Source: an uncultured Eubacteriales bacterium (GTDB taxonomy: Bacteria > Bacillota > Clostridia > Christensenellales > CAG-917). Taken from it: DNA of 17,246 nt. This document shows, one piece after another, positions 1-7,841 of this stretch (positions are counted from its first letter, which is position 1; each line of letters begins with the position of its first letter). The position numbers were made by a program, and so were the translations under genes. Under the pieces are notes generated by a model, which was not told where the DNA came from, made no database searches, and saw nothing but the letters and a program-made list of their open reading frames with translations. The stretch covers positions 1-17,246 of the forward strand of contig URTQ01000012.1 in NCBI GenBank assembly GCA_900550855.1. The letters are read 5' to 3'.

Positions 1-64
1 TGCGCCAAAATATTTGTCAAGCCATCTTGAAAAGATGGGTGACAAGTGTTTTGCATTCGGCGCA
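1..64. repeat. Nested inverted repeat downstream of glgD
   Basis: Three nested perfect inverted repeats: TGCGCC (1-6) with GGCGCA (59-64), TTGTCA (14-19) with TGACAA (40-45), and CCATCT (22-27) with AGATGG (33-38) around a TGAAA loop. It begins 6 bases beyond the glgD stop. On the glgD strand the inner two-tier hairpin is followed only by ATATTTTGG, so it is a poor rho-independent terminator. It could be a terminator, an RNA-stabilising or processing hairpin between glgD and the next gene (outside the window; glgA would be a usual neighbour), or part of a leader. The window edge hides its context. The pairing is seen directly; the role is not known. Confidence 0.55.
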
Positions 65-69
65 ATTTC

Positions 70-1185
70 TTAAATTACTTTGCCCTTGACAACCACCATC
101 GGATAGGTCTCATACCCGCTCAACACACGTCCCGGCTGAATGATAACGTCCTTGTCGGTGATGGTGTAATCGAGAGAGGCGTTTTCCATAACGATGGTGT
201 CTTCCATAACGATGGAATTGCGAATGACTGCGCCCTTGCCGACCTTGACGGAACGGAAAAGTATCGAGTTTTCGACAGTACCGTCGATGACGCAACCGTC
301 GGCAATGATTGAATTTTTGACGTTTGCGCCGCCTTTATACCTTGCGGGAACGCTGTCCTTAACCTTGGTGAGAATGGTGGAATGTTTGTAGAACAATGCG
401 TCTCTCACTTCGGGTTTGAGCAAGTCCATACTGCGTTTGAAATAGGTCGGGATACGGTCGATGACGGCGACGTATTCCTTGACCTCGTAGTTCATAATAT
501 AGAGTTCGGAAAGGTTTTCTTGAAGAATATCCTTTTCGAAGTCGTAGCAGCCGTGCGCGTATGCGTTGTCGACGAGGGATATGAGCAAATCCTTCTTGAT
601 GAAGTAGACGTTGAGGTTGCATTGTTGCTTGCCCGTGTCACTTGCCACTGCGTAGCGCATATCGGTGATACGGTGATTTTTGTCCGAAGAAATGATGAGT
701 TTTCTCGGCGTAATATCGTCGGTTTTGTAGGTAAGAACGGTTATATCCGCGCCCTTTTCGATGTGGAAAGCCTCGATTTCGTCGAAATCGATGTTGCAAG
801 CGATATTCGTGTTGGATATAACGACGTATTCCTCGTTGTTGTTCAAAAGATATCCGCGCAGATTGAACAACGCTTCGATTTTGCCCTTGTATACCTTATG
901 CTCGCTGTTGAACGCAAAAGGCGGGAAAAGCGTAAGACCGCTGTTTTTTCTGTTCAAGTCCCAGTCGCGACCCATACGAAGATGGTCCATAAGGGAATTG
1001 TAGTTGTTGCGCGTGACGATGCCTATCGTAGTGATATTTGCGTGCACGAGGTTGGACAGCGTGAAGTCGATAAGACGGTATCTTCCCGCAAACGGCAACG
1101 AAGCCGTAGTGCGATGGATTGTCAAATCGTTAAGATGGCTGTCGGGATCGGACGCGAACAAAACGCCCATCGTATTGTTTTTCAT
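70..1185 (-). CDS. glgD: Glucose-1-phosphate adenylyltransferase regulatory subunit GlgD
   Basis: GlgD is the non-catalytic or weakly catalytic partner of GlgC in the ADP-glucose pyrophosphorylase of Bacillota; it modulates ADP-glucose supply for glycogen in the cytosol. The 371-residue length is typical. The nucleotidyltransferase fold is recognisable (PFAGRYRLIDFTLSN at about 31-45, WDLNR at 75-79), but the N-terminal GGxGxRL nucleotide loop of GlgC is replaced by ASDPDSHLNDL (11-21), which is the hallmark of GlgD. The C-terminal third (about 288-350) carries left-handed beta-helix hexapeptide repeats such as NSIIADGCVI and NSIVMEDTIVMEN. The ATG is preceded by TAAGGAGG with 7 bases between, and that TAA is the glgC stop. 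It is the last visible gene of the glgBCD operon. Identification is firm. Confidence 0.95.
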   Translation of the reverse strand: MKNNTMGVLFASDPDSHLNDLTIHRTTASLPFAGRYRLIDFTLSNLVHANITTIGIVTRNNYNSLMDHLRMGRDWDLNRKNSGLTLFPPFAFNSEHKVYKGKIEALFNLRGYLLNNNEEYVVISNTNIACNIDFDEIEAFHIEKGADITVLTYKTDDITPRKLIISSDKNHRITDMRYAVASDTGKQQCNLNVYFIKKDLLISLVDNAYAHGCYDFEKDILQENLSELYIMNYEVKEYVAVIDRIPTYFKRSMDLLKPEVRDALFYKHSTILTKVKDSVPARYKGGANVKNSIIADGCVIDGTVENSILFRSVKVGKGAVIRNSIVMEDTIVMENASLDYTITDKDVIIQPGRVLSGYETYPMVVVKGKVI

Positions 1186-1197
1186 ATTCTTCCCTCC

Positions 1198-2394
1198 TTA
1201 ACCTATCATTTCGTTTGCGCCGACGACCGAGTTCGGTGCAAGAGTGTAGTTCGGGGCGATTACGCTGATTTTCCACTCGCCCGGGTTGCAATGTTCGAGC
1301 GTTTCGCCGACCATACTGTTTTTGCCGACGACCGCGTTCCAGCCGACGATTGAATATCTGACGTCCGCGCCGTCCTCGATAACCGCGCCCGGCATAATGA
1401 CGGATTCTTCAACGTACGCGTCTTTGCCGATTTTGACCGAGTTGGACACTATGCTGTTTTTGACCGTGCCGTTGATGACAGTACCTTCACTGACGAGGCA
1501 GTTTATGACGTTGCCCGTCGGCGCGACGTAGTGCGGCGGCTCGGCGTTGTTGCGCGCGTAAATTTTCCACTTGTCGTCGTCGAGATTGAACTCGTCGCCT
1601 TTGAGAACGTCCATATTTGCTTCCCACAAGGACGAAATCGTGCCGACGTCCTTCCAGTATCCGTCAAATTGATACGCGTACATTCTCTGTCCGTCCGCAA
1701 GCATTTTGGGAATGATGTTTTTGCCGAAATCGTTTTCGCTGTCCTTGTCGTTTTCGTCTTCGATGAGGTACTTGCGAAGTTTTTCCCAAGTGAAGATATA
1801 AATGCCCATAGAAGCCTTCGTGCTTCTGGGATTCTTCGGTTTTTCCTCAAATTCCTCGATTTGTTTGCTGTTCTTTTTGAGGTTGAGGATACCGAAGCGG
1901 CTCGCTTCCTCGATGGGTACGTCGCGCACGGCAATGGTGCAGTCCGCGCCGTTGCGTTTATGCTCTTTGAGCATATCGTGATAATCCATCTTGTAGATGT
2001 GGTCGCCGCTCAGAATCACGACGTAATCGGGGCTGTAATTGTCGATAAAGTCTATATTTTGGTAGATTGCGTTCGCCGTGCCTTTGTACCACTCGCCCGA
2101 CTTTGCGCCCATATACGGCGGCAAAACGTAGATACCGCCGCTGAGTCTGTCGAGATCCCACGGCTGACCGTTGCCTATGTATTGATGCAACTCGAAGGGA
2201 CGATACTGCGTGAGAACGCCTATTGTATCGATACCGCTGTTGATGCTGTTGGAAAGCGGAAAATCGATGATGCGATACTTTGCGCCGAACGGCACTGCGG
2301 GTTTTGCAACCGACGAGGTAAGCACGCCAAGTCTTGTGCCCTGACCGCCCGCAAGAAGCATTGCGATACATTCCTTTTTGGAAATTTTGCTCAT
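1198..2394 (-). CDS. glgC: Glucose-1-phosphate adenylyltransferase GlgC
   Basis: Catalyses ATP + glucose-1-phosphate to ADP-glucose + PPi, the committed step of bacterial glycogen synthesis, in the cytosol. Visible signatures: the nucleotide-binding loop GGQGTRL (16-22), KPAVPFG (31-37), RIIDFPLSN (41-49), WYKGTANAI (102-110), the metal-binding SGDHIYKMDY (129-138), the glucose-1-phosphate lysine region EEKPKNP (183-189), YWKDVGT (246-252), and a C-terminal left-handed beta-helix (about 290-365). The length of 398 residues matches the family. The glgB stop codon abuts the glgC ATG (TAAATG), and the ribosome site GGAGG lies inside the end of glgB, so translation is probably coupled. It is expected to form a heteromer with GlgD encoded next. 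Allosteric effectors cannot be read from the sequence. Confidence 0.97.
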   Translation of the reverse strand: MSKISKKECIAMLLAGGQGTRLGVLTSSVAKPAVPFGAKYRIIDFPLSNSINSGIDTIGVLTQYRPFELHQYIGNGQPWDLDRLSGGIYVLPPYMGAKSGEWYKGTANAIYQNIDFIDNYSPDYVVILSGDHIYKMDYHDMLKEHKRNGADCTIAVRDVPIEEASRFGILNLKKNSKQIEEFEEKPKNPRSTKASMGIYIFTWEKLRKYLIEDENDKDSENDFGKNIIPKMLADGQRMYAYQFDGYWKDVGTISSLWEANMDVLKGDEFNLDDDKWKIYARNNAEPPHYVAPTGNVINCLVSEGTVINGTVKNSIVSNSVKIGKDAYVEESVIMPGAVIEDGADVRYSIVGWNAVVGKNSMVGETLEHCNPGEWKISVIAPNYTLAPNSVVGANEMIG

Positions 2395-4287
2395 TTATTT
2401 TTCCTCCTTATATTCCGGCTTCAAAAACATAACAGAGTTTTTGGGAATATTGACTTTTATTGAATACGGATAACCGTGCGAGGGTTTCGCGCTCGCTCTG
2501 AACGAGGGGCGTCTTTCTTCCTCGCCGCCGTACTTTTTGAGGGCGGAATACAAATCCGCTCTGTACGTCACGCCCTCGGGTACGCCCATAACGTATTTGA
2601 GTCTTTCGACGGGCGAGAAATTGACAACGCATATGACGTACTCGCCGTCCGCCGCCTTGCGAATGAAAGATACGACGTTTTGCGAATTGTCGTCCACCAC
2701 TATCCACTTGAACCCGTCGTAGGTGCAGTCGAGTTGCCACATCGCCTTGTTTTCGAGATAGAAAGCGTTGAGGTCTTTCATAAACTTTTGGAAGGTGCGG
2801 TGGCGCGGATAATCGAGCAAGAACCAGTCGAGTTGTTGGGCATAATTCCATTCGATGAACTGCGCAAATTCGTTGCCCATAAAGTTGAGTTTCTTGCCGG
2901 GATGTCCCATCATAAAGCCGTAAAACGCTTTGAGTCCCTCGAACTTTTGGTCGTAGTCGCCCGGCACTTTGTTTATCATACTGCACTTGCCGTGCACGAC
3001 TTCGTCGTGGGAAATGGGAAGAATATAGTTTTCGCTATATGCGTAAGTGATTGCGAAAGTAAGATTGTTGTGATTGTCTTTTCTGAAAAACGGGTCAAGG
3101 GACAGGTAATGCAAACTGTCGTTCATCCAGCCCATATTCCACTTGAAATTGAATCCGAGACCGCCGTCGTAGGCAGGCTTGGTTATCATAGGATAAGCGG
3201 TGCTTTCCTCTGCAACGGTGAGCGCGCCGTGATACTTTGAAAGTATTGCGGTGTTCATTTGCTTTAAGAAGTCCTTTGCTTCGAGGTTGTAATTTCCGCC
3301 GTACTGGTTGGGCGCCCACTCGCCGTCCTTTCTGCCGTAGTCGAGATAGAGCATACTCGCAACCGCGTCGCAACGGATTCCGTCGATGTGGTATACGTCG
3401 AACCAAAACATCGCCGCGGATATGAGGAAAGATTTGACTTCGTTTTTGCCGAAGTCGTACACCATAGTCCCCCACTCTTTATGTTCGCCCTTGCGCGGGT
3501 CGGCGTATTCGTAAAGGGGCGTGCCGTCAAACAGGCGCAGACCTTGCTCGTCGCGCGGGAAGTGCGCAAGCACCCAGTCGAGAATGATGCCTATGCCTGC
3601 TCTGTGGCAACGATCGATAAATTCCATAAGGTCTTTCGGCGTGCCGTAGCGAGAGGTCGGGGCAAACATACCCGTCGTCTGATATCCCCAACTTCCGTCG
3701 AAAGGATACTCTGTGAGCGGCATAACCTCGATGTGCGTGTAACCCATCTTTTTGACGTAAGGAATGAGTTCGTCCGCCATCGCGCTGTAATTGATGTAGT
3801 TGCCGTCGGCATACTTCTTCCACGAGCCGAAATGAATCTCGTAGATGTTGATAGGCGAGCCGTAGGGGTTATAGTTTTCCCTTTCTCTCATCCACTTTTT
3901 GTCTTTCCAACGGTAGCCCGAAATGTCGTAAAGTTTGGAAGCGTTTGCGGGCGCGGTTTCGAAATGCAATCCGTAGGGGTCGCACTTGAAGACGGTTTCG
4001 CCGCTCTCGGACGTTATCGCATATTTGTACGCTTGAAATTGCGTTGCGCCGGCAACGAAAGCCGTCCATACGCCGTCGTCTTGTTTCTGCATACGGTTGG
4101 CGTTGACGTCCCAGTCGTTAAAATCGCCCACAACCGAAACGGACGCGGCGTTGGGCGCCCATACGGCGAAATCCCAACCGTCTATGCCGTCTTCCGCGCT
4201 CGGAACGGGCGAGAACATCTTATGCGCTTGATAATTCGTTCCTTCGTGGAACAAATAACTTGCATAACTGTCTTTTTGTTTTGCCAT
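2395..4287 (-). CDS. glgB: 1,4-alpha-glucan branching enzyme GlgB (GH13)
   Basis: Transfers alpha-1,4 glucan segments to O-6 positions, creating alpha-1,6 branches in glycogen. Numbering is from the ATG at 4287 (630 residues). An N-terminal CBM48 domain (WDFAVWAPNA at about 38-47, VVGDFNDWD at 52-60) precedes the GH13 barrel. The four GH13 regions are present: DWVLAHFP (237-244), GIRCDAVASMLY with nucleophile Asp307, VAEEST with acid Glu360, and ISHDEVVHGK with His427/Asp428. A beta-sandwich C domain follows. The ATG at 4287 is chosen over an in-frame TTG at 4317 because TGGAGAAAG sits just upstream of the ATG and the extra ten residues add nothing recognisable. The gene is first in glgB-glgC-glgD and has its own promoter. 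Oddity: the branching-enzyme motif usually written DWVPAHFP has Leu for Pro here. Confidence 0.96.
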   Translation of the reverse strand: MAKQKDSYASYLFHEGTNYQAHKMFSPVPSAEDGIDGWDFAVWAPNAASVSVVGDFNDWDVNANRMQKQDDGVWTAFVAGATQFQAYKYAITSESGETVFKCDPYGLHFETAPANASKLYDISGYRWKDKKWMRERENYNPYGSPINIYEIHFGSWKKYADGNYINYSAMADELIPYVKKMGYTHIEVMPLTEYPFDGSWGYQTTGMFAPTSRYGTPKDLMEFIDRCHRAGIGIILDWVLAHFPRDEQGLRLFDGTPLYEYADPRKGEHKEWGTMVYDFGKNEVKSFLISAAMFWFDVYHIDGIRCDAVASMLYLDYGRKDGEWAPNQYGGNYNLEAKDFLKQMNTAILSKYHGALTVAEESTAYPMITKPAYDGGLGFNFKWNMGWMNDSLHYLSLDPFFRKDNHNNLTFAITYAYSENYILPISHDEVVHGKCSMINKVPGDYDQKFEGLKAFYGFMMGHPGKKLNFMGNEFAQFIEWNYAQQLDWFLLDYPRHRTFQKFMKDLNAFYLENKAMWQLDCTYDGFKWIVVDDNSQNVVSFIRKAADGEYVICVVNFSPVERLKYVMGVPEGVTYRADLYSALKKYGGEEERRPSFRASAKPSHGYPYSIKVNIPKNSVMFLKPEYKEEK

Positions 4288-4349
4288 TACTTTCTCCAAA
4301 AGCAAATCCCTTATCAATCAAGGATATACTTCTAATATTATTTACGCTT

Positions 4350-4378
4350 ATTGTAACAAAAAACACGCGCGCATACAA
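4350..4378 (-). promoter_or_regulatory. Sigma-A-type promoter of glgBCD
   Basis: On the minus strand, -35 TTGTAT (4373-4378), a 17-base spacer and -10 TACAAT (4350-4355). This places a start site near 4343 and gives a leader of roughly 55 bases before the glgB ATG at 4287. The hexamers are near consensus and the spacing is ideal. A start site has not been measured. Confidence 0.6.
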
Positions 4379-4394
4379 GAGTTAAAATGTAAAT

Positions 4395-4424
4395 TTTTTG
4401 CAAAAATGCGCAATTTGCAAAAAT
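4395..4424. repeat. Palindrome and direct repeats upstream of the glg promoter
   Basis: TTTGCAAAAAT occurs twice (4397-4407 and 4414-4424). The first copy is part of a perfect 12-base palindrome, TTTTTGCAAAAA (4395-4406). The pair lies about 16-45 bases upstream of the -35 hexamer of the glgB promoter, a position suited to an activator site or upstream element. It does not match the CcpA cre consensus. It could also be chance in an AT-rich gap, or have a part in ending the ispE transcript. Confidence 0.35.
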
Positions 4425-4478
4425 CATTTCGTGAAAAATGTTAAAAACCGAACTTTATTTCGTATTTTTGTAGGATTT

Positions 4479-5252
4479 TTATTTGACGAAACCCGAAATT
4501 GCAAAAACGGTGCTTCCGCTTCCCGACATAAAAATTTTGTCGAATCCCCTTTCTTTCAACTCGTCGCAAGCGGCTTTTATTTGCGGATTTAGAATACGGG
4601 CAGGCTCGAAAAGGTCGTTTCTGGCAACTTCGATTGCTTCGGCAACCGTCGTAGGAACGTTTGCGACGTCGAAGTTTTCGCCGCGCAGTTCGTCGAGCAG
4701 TTTATAGCATTTTCCGCTGTCGCTTCCGCCCTTTGCGATAATCTCGCACACTTCGATTTTGCCTTCGCTTTCCAATTCCTGTATGACTTCGCCTATGCCA
4801 GAAACGCGACATACGCCGCCGTGAACCATATACGGCACGTCACTGCCGAGAGATAGCAAAAACTCGATATCTAACGACATATTTTGACCTTTTTCGCGCA
4901 GATATTCGATTGCGGCTTTATACGCGCACGCTATCGCCGCAGACGAGCCGCCGAGCCCTGCGCCGAGGGGTACGCCTTTGAAGATCTCGATTTTTCCGCC
5001 CACTTGCAAACGCTTTGCGATTGCGTCGAATTTGTCGCGCGCAAAGGCTAAAAATCTTCCCTCGTCCAAGCCGTCGAAACCGCCCTTTACGAACACGTCG
5101 AATCCCACTTTATCGTCTTCGGGGCAAAACTCGACTGTATCCGCATATTTTTCGTACGGATACATAATCATATCGAGGGTGTGCATATTACCTCTTTTGC
5201 CCGTTACGGCAAGCAACAGATTGAGTTTTGCAGGCACTTTTGCGGTAATCAT
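4479..5252 (-). CDS. ispE: 4-diphosphocytidyl-2-C-methyl-D-erythritol kinase IspE
   Basis: GHMP-family kinase that phosphorylates CDP-ME in the MEP (non-mevalonate) isoprenoid pathway, cytosolic. Evidence: AKVPAKLNLLLAVTGKR at the N-terminus, the phosphate-binding loop VPLGAGLGGSSAA, GSDVPYMVHGGVCRVSGIGE (the IspE form of motif 2 and its following segment), and the C-terminal FMSGSGSTVFA. The product has 257 residues, somewhat shorter than the usual 280-300. The chosen ATG (5250-5252) overlaps the TGA of the upstream histidine kinase as ATGA. A longer reading frame to 5366 adds 38 Arg/Lys-rich residues that overlap the kinase and look non-coding. Expression probably depends on the two-component operon through translational coupling. 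The loop usually written GRRPDGYHEL is degenerate here (GKRGNMHTL), though His is kept. Confidence 0.93.
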   Translation of the reverse strand: MITAKVPAKLNLLLAVTGKRGNMHTLDMIMYPYEKYADTVEFCPEDDKVGFDVFVKGGFDGLDEGRFLAFARDKFDAIAKRLQVGGKIEIFKGVPLGAGLGGSSAAIACAYKAAIEYLREKGQNMSLDIEFLLSLGSDVPYMVHGGVCRVSGIGEVIQELESEGKIEVCEIIAKGGSDSGKCYKLLDELRGENFDVANVPTTVAEAIEVARNDLFEPARILNPQIKAACDELKERGFDKIFMSGSGSTVFAISGFVK

Positions 5253-6931
5253 TTTTGCGAATCCTCGCTTAAATCGAGCGTAATATCGAACTCGGTGTTG
5301 TAATCCTTTATAGGCTCTTTTGCGAGTTCTATGCTTCCGCCGTGCATAGTGACGATTTTTTTGCAAACGGCAAGTCCGAGACCCGAGCCTTGATTGTTGC
5401 GGGATTTTTCGCCCACCACGAACGCTTCGAACACGTCTTTTTTCGATTCCTCGTTTATGCCGAGTCCGTTGTCCGCGATTGCGATTTTCACCTTATTTCC
5501 TTCCCTTTGAACGCTGAAAAGCAACGTAGAACCTTTCGGCGTATACTTGAAGAAGTTGCCCGTTATGTTTTCGAACACGCGCAAGAATTGCCCTTTGTCC
5601 AAGTCGCAAACGAGGCGTTCTTCGCAAATCTGCGCGTCGAGATTGTAGCCGCGTATCTCGAACTCGTCGTATATTCCCGCAAGGAAACTTCTTGCAAGTT
5701 CCGCAACGTCGCAAGGCTTTTTGTCAAGCGCAAAGTCGGGGTGTTCGAGTTTGTTGTACTCGTAGAATTGATTGATGAGCGCAACCATTTGGTCGGATTT
5801 TGTAAGTATTATTTGCAAATACTTTTGCTTGTCCTCGTCGCTCACCAAACCGTCTTTTATCGCTTTCGTGAAGCCTTGAATTATGGTGACGGGGGTTTTC
5901 AGGTCGTGCGACAAGCCTGCAAGCATACGTTGTTTGTCCGCTTCGAGCGCAAGTCGTTGCTGCTCGCTCGCGTCGAGAAGATCGACCATTTCGTTGAAAC
6001 TGTCGTAAAGATGTTCGAACTCTTTCGAGCCTTTGTAGTTCAAATGCTCGTGCTTTTCTTTCGACGGGAACGTCGTCATTGCGTAGGACAGCACCGCAAG
6101 CGGTTTTTGTACGTGCTTGTTGATGTAGCGAACGTAAAACACCATAACCGTCGCAAACAGTGCGAGAATACAAAGCACTATAACCACGATAAGCAGATAT
6201 ATAACGGCGGTGTTATTTTCGTTTTCGGTGAGGAAAACTGCGTAATAATCCACCCCGTCCGAGCCTTTGAAAGAAAGGCGATACAATCGTTGTTCGGAAT
6301 GTACGGCGTTGTAAGTGAGATATTCGTACTCTTGTTGCGTGAAACTCGTTTTCGTCGTGGAAATGGACGACGAAACTATTCGATACAATCCGTCCTCGCC
6401 CTTGCTCAAAAGGTAGTAACGCTCTTGCGGATTGCCCTCGCTGTCGTTGTAACTTATGGTGACGAGGTAGTTATATTTGTCCGTTGCGAGTTTGAAATTA
6501 TGCACTTCCCTCGTTTCGCCGATGTTGTAGCGGACTATACAATCGAGTTCGCCCTGCGTATAAACGCCGCTTTCGTCGCGAGTGGAATAAACGGTGTTTC
6601 CGTCCGCCGTAACGACTTCCAGCCACCCGTTGTCGCCGAGAATTTTGTTTGACGGTATCTTTTGATAGTTGCCGTTTTCAAGATAGGATTTATAGTCGGA
6701 AATATTTTTTTGTCGTATGTTTATGCCGTTTGGCGAAAACGCCCAGTTGACCAAAATAAATATGGCAACTACGCCCAAAATTATAATCAGCGAAAAGGAA
6801 ACGAAACTGCGAATAAGCAACGCAAGGAAGCTTGCGTTGTCGATGTGCGGCGCGTTTTTCATTCTCTTGTTGCGCCCGCCTTTTTTGCGATTATCGTCGC
6901 AATCGACACTTAAAGCACCGTTTTGCAACAT
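5249..6931 (-). CDS. Two-component sensor histidine kinase, HAMP-containing, membrane-bound
   Basis: Orthodox membrane sensor kinase, about 560 residues from the ATG at 6931. The N-terminus is cytosolic and basic. TM1 lies near 35-62, followed by an extracytoplasmic sensor region of about 180 residues with no domain I recognise, TM2 near 243-269, a HAMP-like linker and coiled coil (about 270-330), then HisKA with the H box LSHDLKTPV (His342). The HATPase has the N box ENITGNFFKYT (Asn455, Asn459), G1 DNGLGI (487-492) and G2 GSGLGL (515-520). It should phosphorylate the response regulator encoded immediately upstream. The start is uncertain: a TTG at 6967 overlaps the regulator's 3' end, and an ATG at 6862 is also in frame; none has a well-placed GGAGG. 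The gene ends ATGA with ispE. The stimulus is unknown. Confidence 0.9.
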   Translation of the reverse strand: MLQNGALSVDCDDNRKKGGRNKRMKNAPHIDNASFLALLIRSFVSFSLIIILGVVAIFILVNWAFSPNGINIRQKNISDYKSYLENGNYQKIPSNKILGDNGWLEVVTADGNTVYSTRDESGVYTQGELDCIVRYNIGETREVHNFKLATDKYNYLVTISYNDSEGNPQERYYLLSKGEDGLYRIVSSSISTTKTSFTQQEYEYLTYNAVHSEQRLYRLSFKGSDGVDYYAVFLTENENNTAVIYLLIVVIVLCILALFATVMVFYVRYINKHVQKPLAVLSYAMTTFPSKEKHEHLNYKGSKEFEHLYDSFNEMVDLLDASEQQRLALEADKQRMLAGLSHDLKTPVTIIQGFTKAIKDGLVSDEDKQKYLQIILTKSDQMVALINQFYEYNKLEHPDFALDKKPCDVAELARSFLAGIYDEFEIRGYNLDAQICEERLVCDLDKGQFLRVFENITGNFFKYTPKGSTLLFSVQREGNKVKIAIADNGLGINEESKKDVFEAFVVGEKSRNNQGSGLGLAVCKKIVTMHGGSIELAKEPIKDYNTEFDITLDLSEDSQK

Positions 6932-6953
6932 ATAATCATCGTTTTTGTGCAGT

Positions 6954-7649
<696 letters not shown>

Positions 7650-7677
7650 CGTTCACCTCAAATATATTTATGGATAG

Positions 7678-7705
7678 ATTATAACATAGATATAATGATT
7701 TTCAA
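7678..7705 (-). promoter_or_regulatory. Promoter of the response regulator-kinase-ispE operon
   Basis: Minus strand: -35 TTGAAA (7700-7705), a 16-base spacer and a consensus -10 TATAAT (7678-7683). The predicted start near 7671 leaves a short leader before the ATG at 7649. The hexamers are strong; the spacer is one base under optimum. Confidence 0.7.
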
Positions 7706-7756
7706 CTTAAAAAAATATAAAGAAAAGATAATGATGATTGAGATGAAGAACAAGGA

Positions 7757-7819
7757 AACGCCCTTTTGCGAACCCGCCCAACGTACTAATCGTACGTGAC
7801 GGGTGAACAAAAGGGCGTT
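7757..7819. repeat. Three-tier hairpin element, copy A; probable lysS terminator
   Basis: Read on the plus strand: outer stem AACGCCCTTTTG (7757-7768) with CAAAAGGGCGTT (7808-7819); internal loop CGA/GAA; middle stem ACCCG (7772-7776) with CGGGT (7800-7804); internal loop CCCA (7777-7780)/GA (7798-7799); inner stem ACGTAC (7781-7786) with GTACGT (7792-7797); loop TAATC. It starts 22 bases beyond the lysS stop. On the lysS strand the stem is followed by TCCTTGTTCTTC, so it can serve as a long-stem terminator. The architecture and the CCCA/GA plus GTAC features recur at 17193-17246 with different arms, so it is more than a one-off terminator. All pairings are seen directly; the function is inferred. 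Confidence 0.8.
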
Positions 7820-7841
7820 GACACAGTTATTCGCTCAATCA

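Noticed and set aside
1..64. Third copy of the CCCA/GA hairpin element
   Set aside because: The overall nesting is similar, and CCCA occurs on the minus strand, but there it is part of a pairing arm. There is no GTAC/GTAC inner stem, so it is kept separate.
184..215. TTCCATAACGATGG repeated twice within glgD
   Set aside because: It encodes adjacent turns of the hexapeptide beta-helix (IVMED, IVMEN), a normal repeat in this protein family.
382..1353. Long open frames opposite glgD, glgC, glgB, the kinase, lysS, alaS and others
   Set aside because: They are antisense frames of clear protein-coding genes, have low-complexity or Val/Phe-rich translations and recognisable genes lie opposite; none resembles a known family.
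4253..5366. Longer starts for glgB (TTG 4317) and ispE (5366)
   Set aside because: Both add residues with no family similarity, and good alternatives exist: a GGAG-type site for glgB and the ATGA overlap for ispE.
7818..7823. TTGACA on the plus strand beside the lysS hairpin as a promoter
   Set aside because: No acceptable -10 at 16-18 bases and no plus-strand gene follows.
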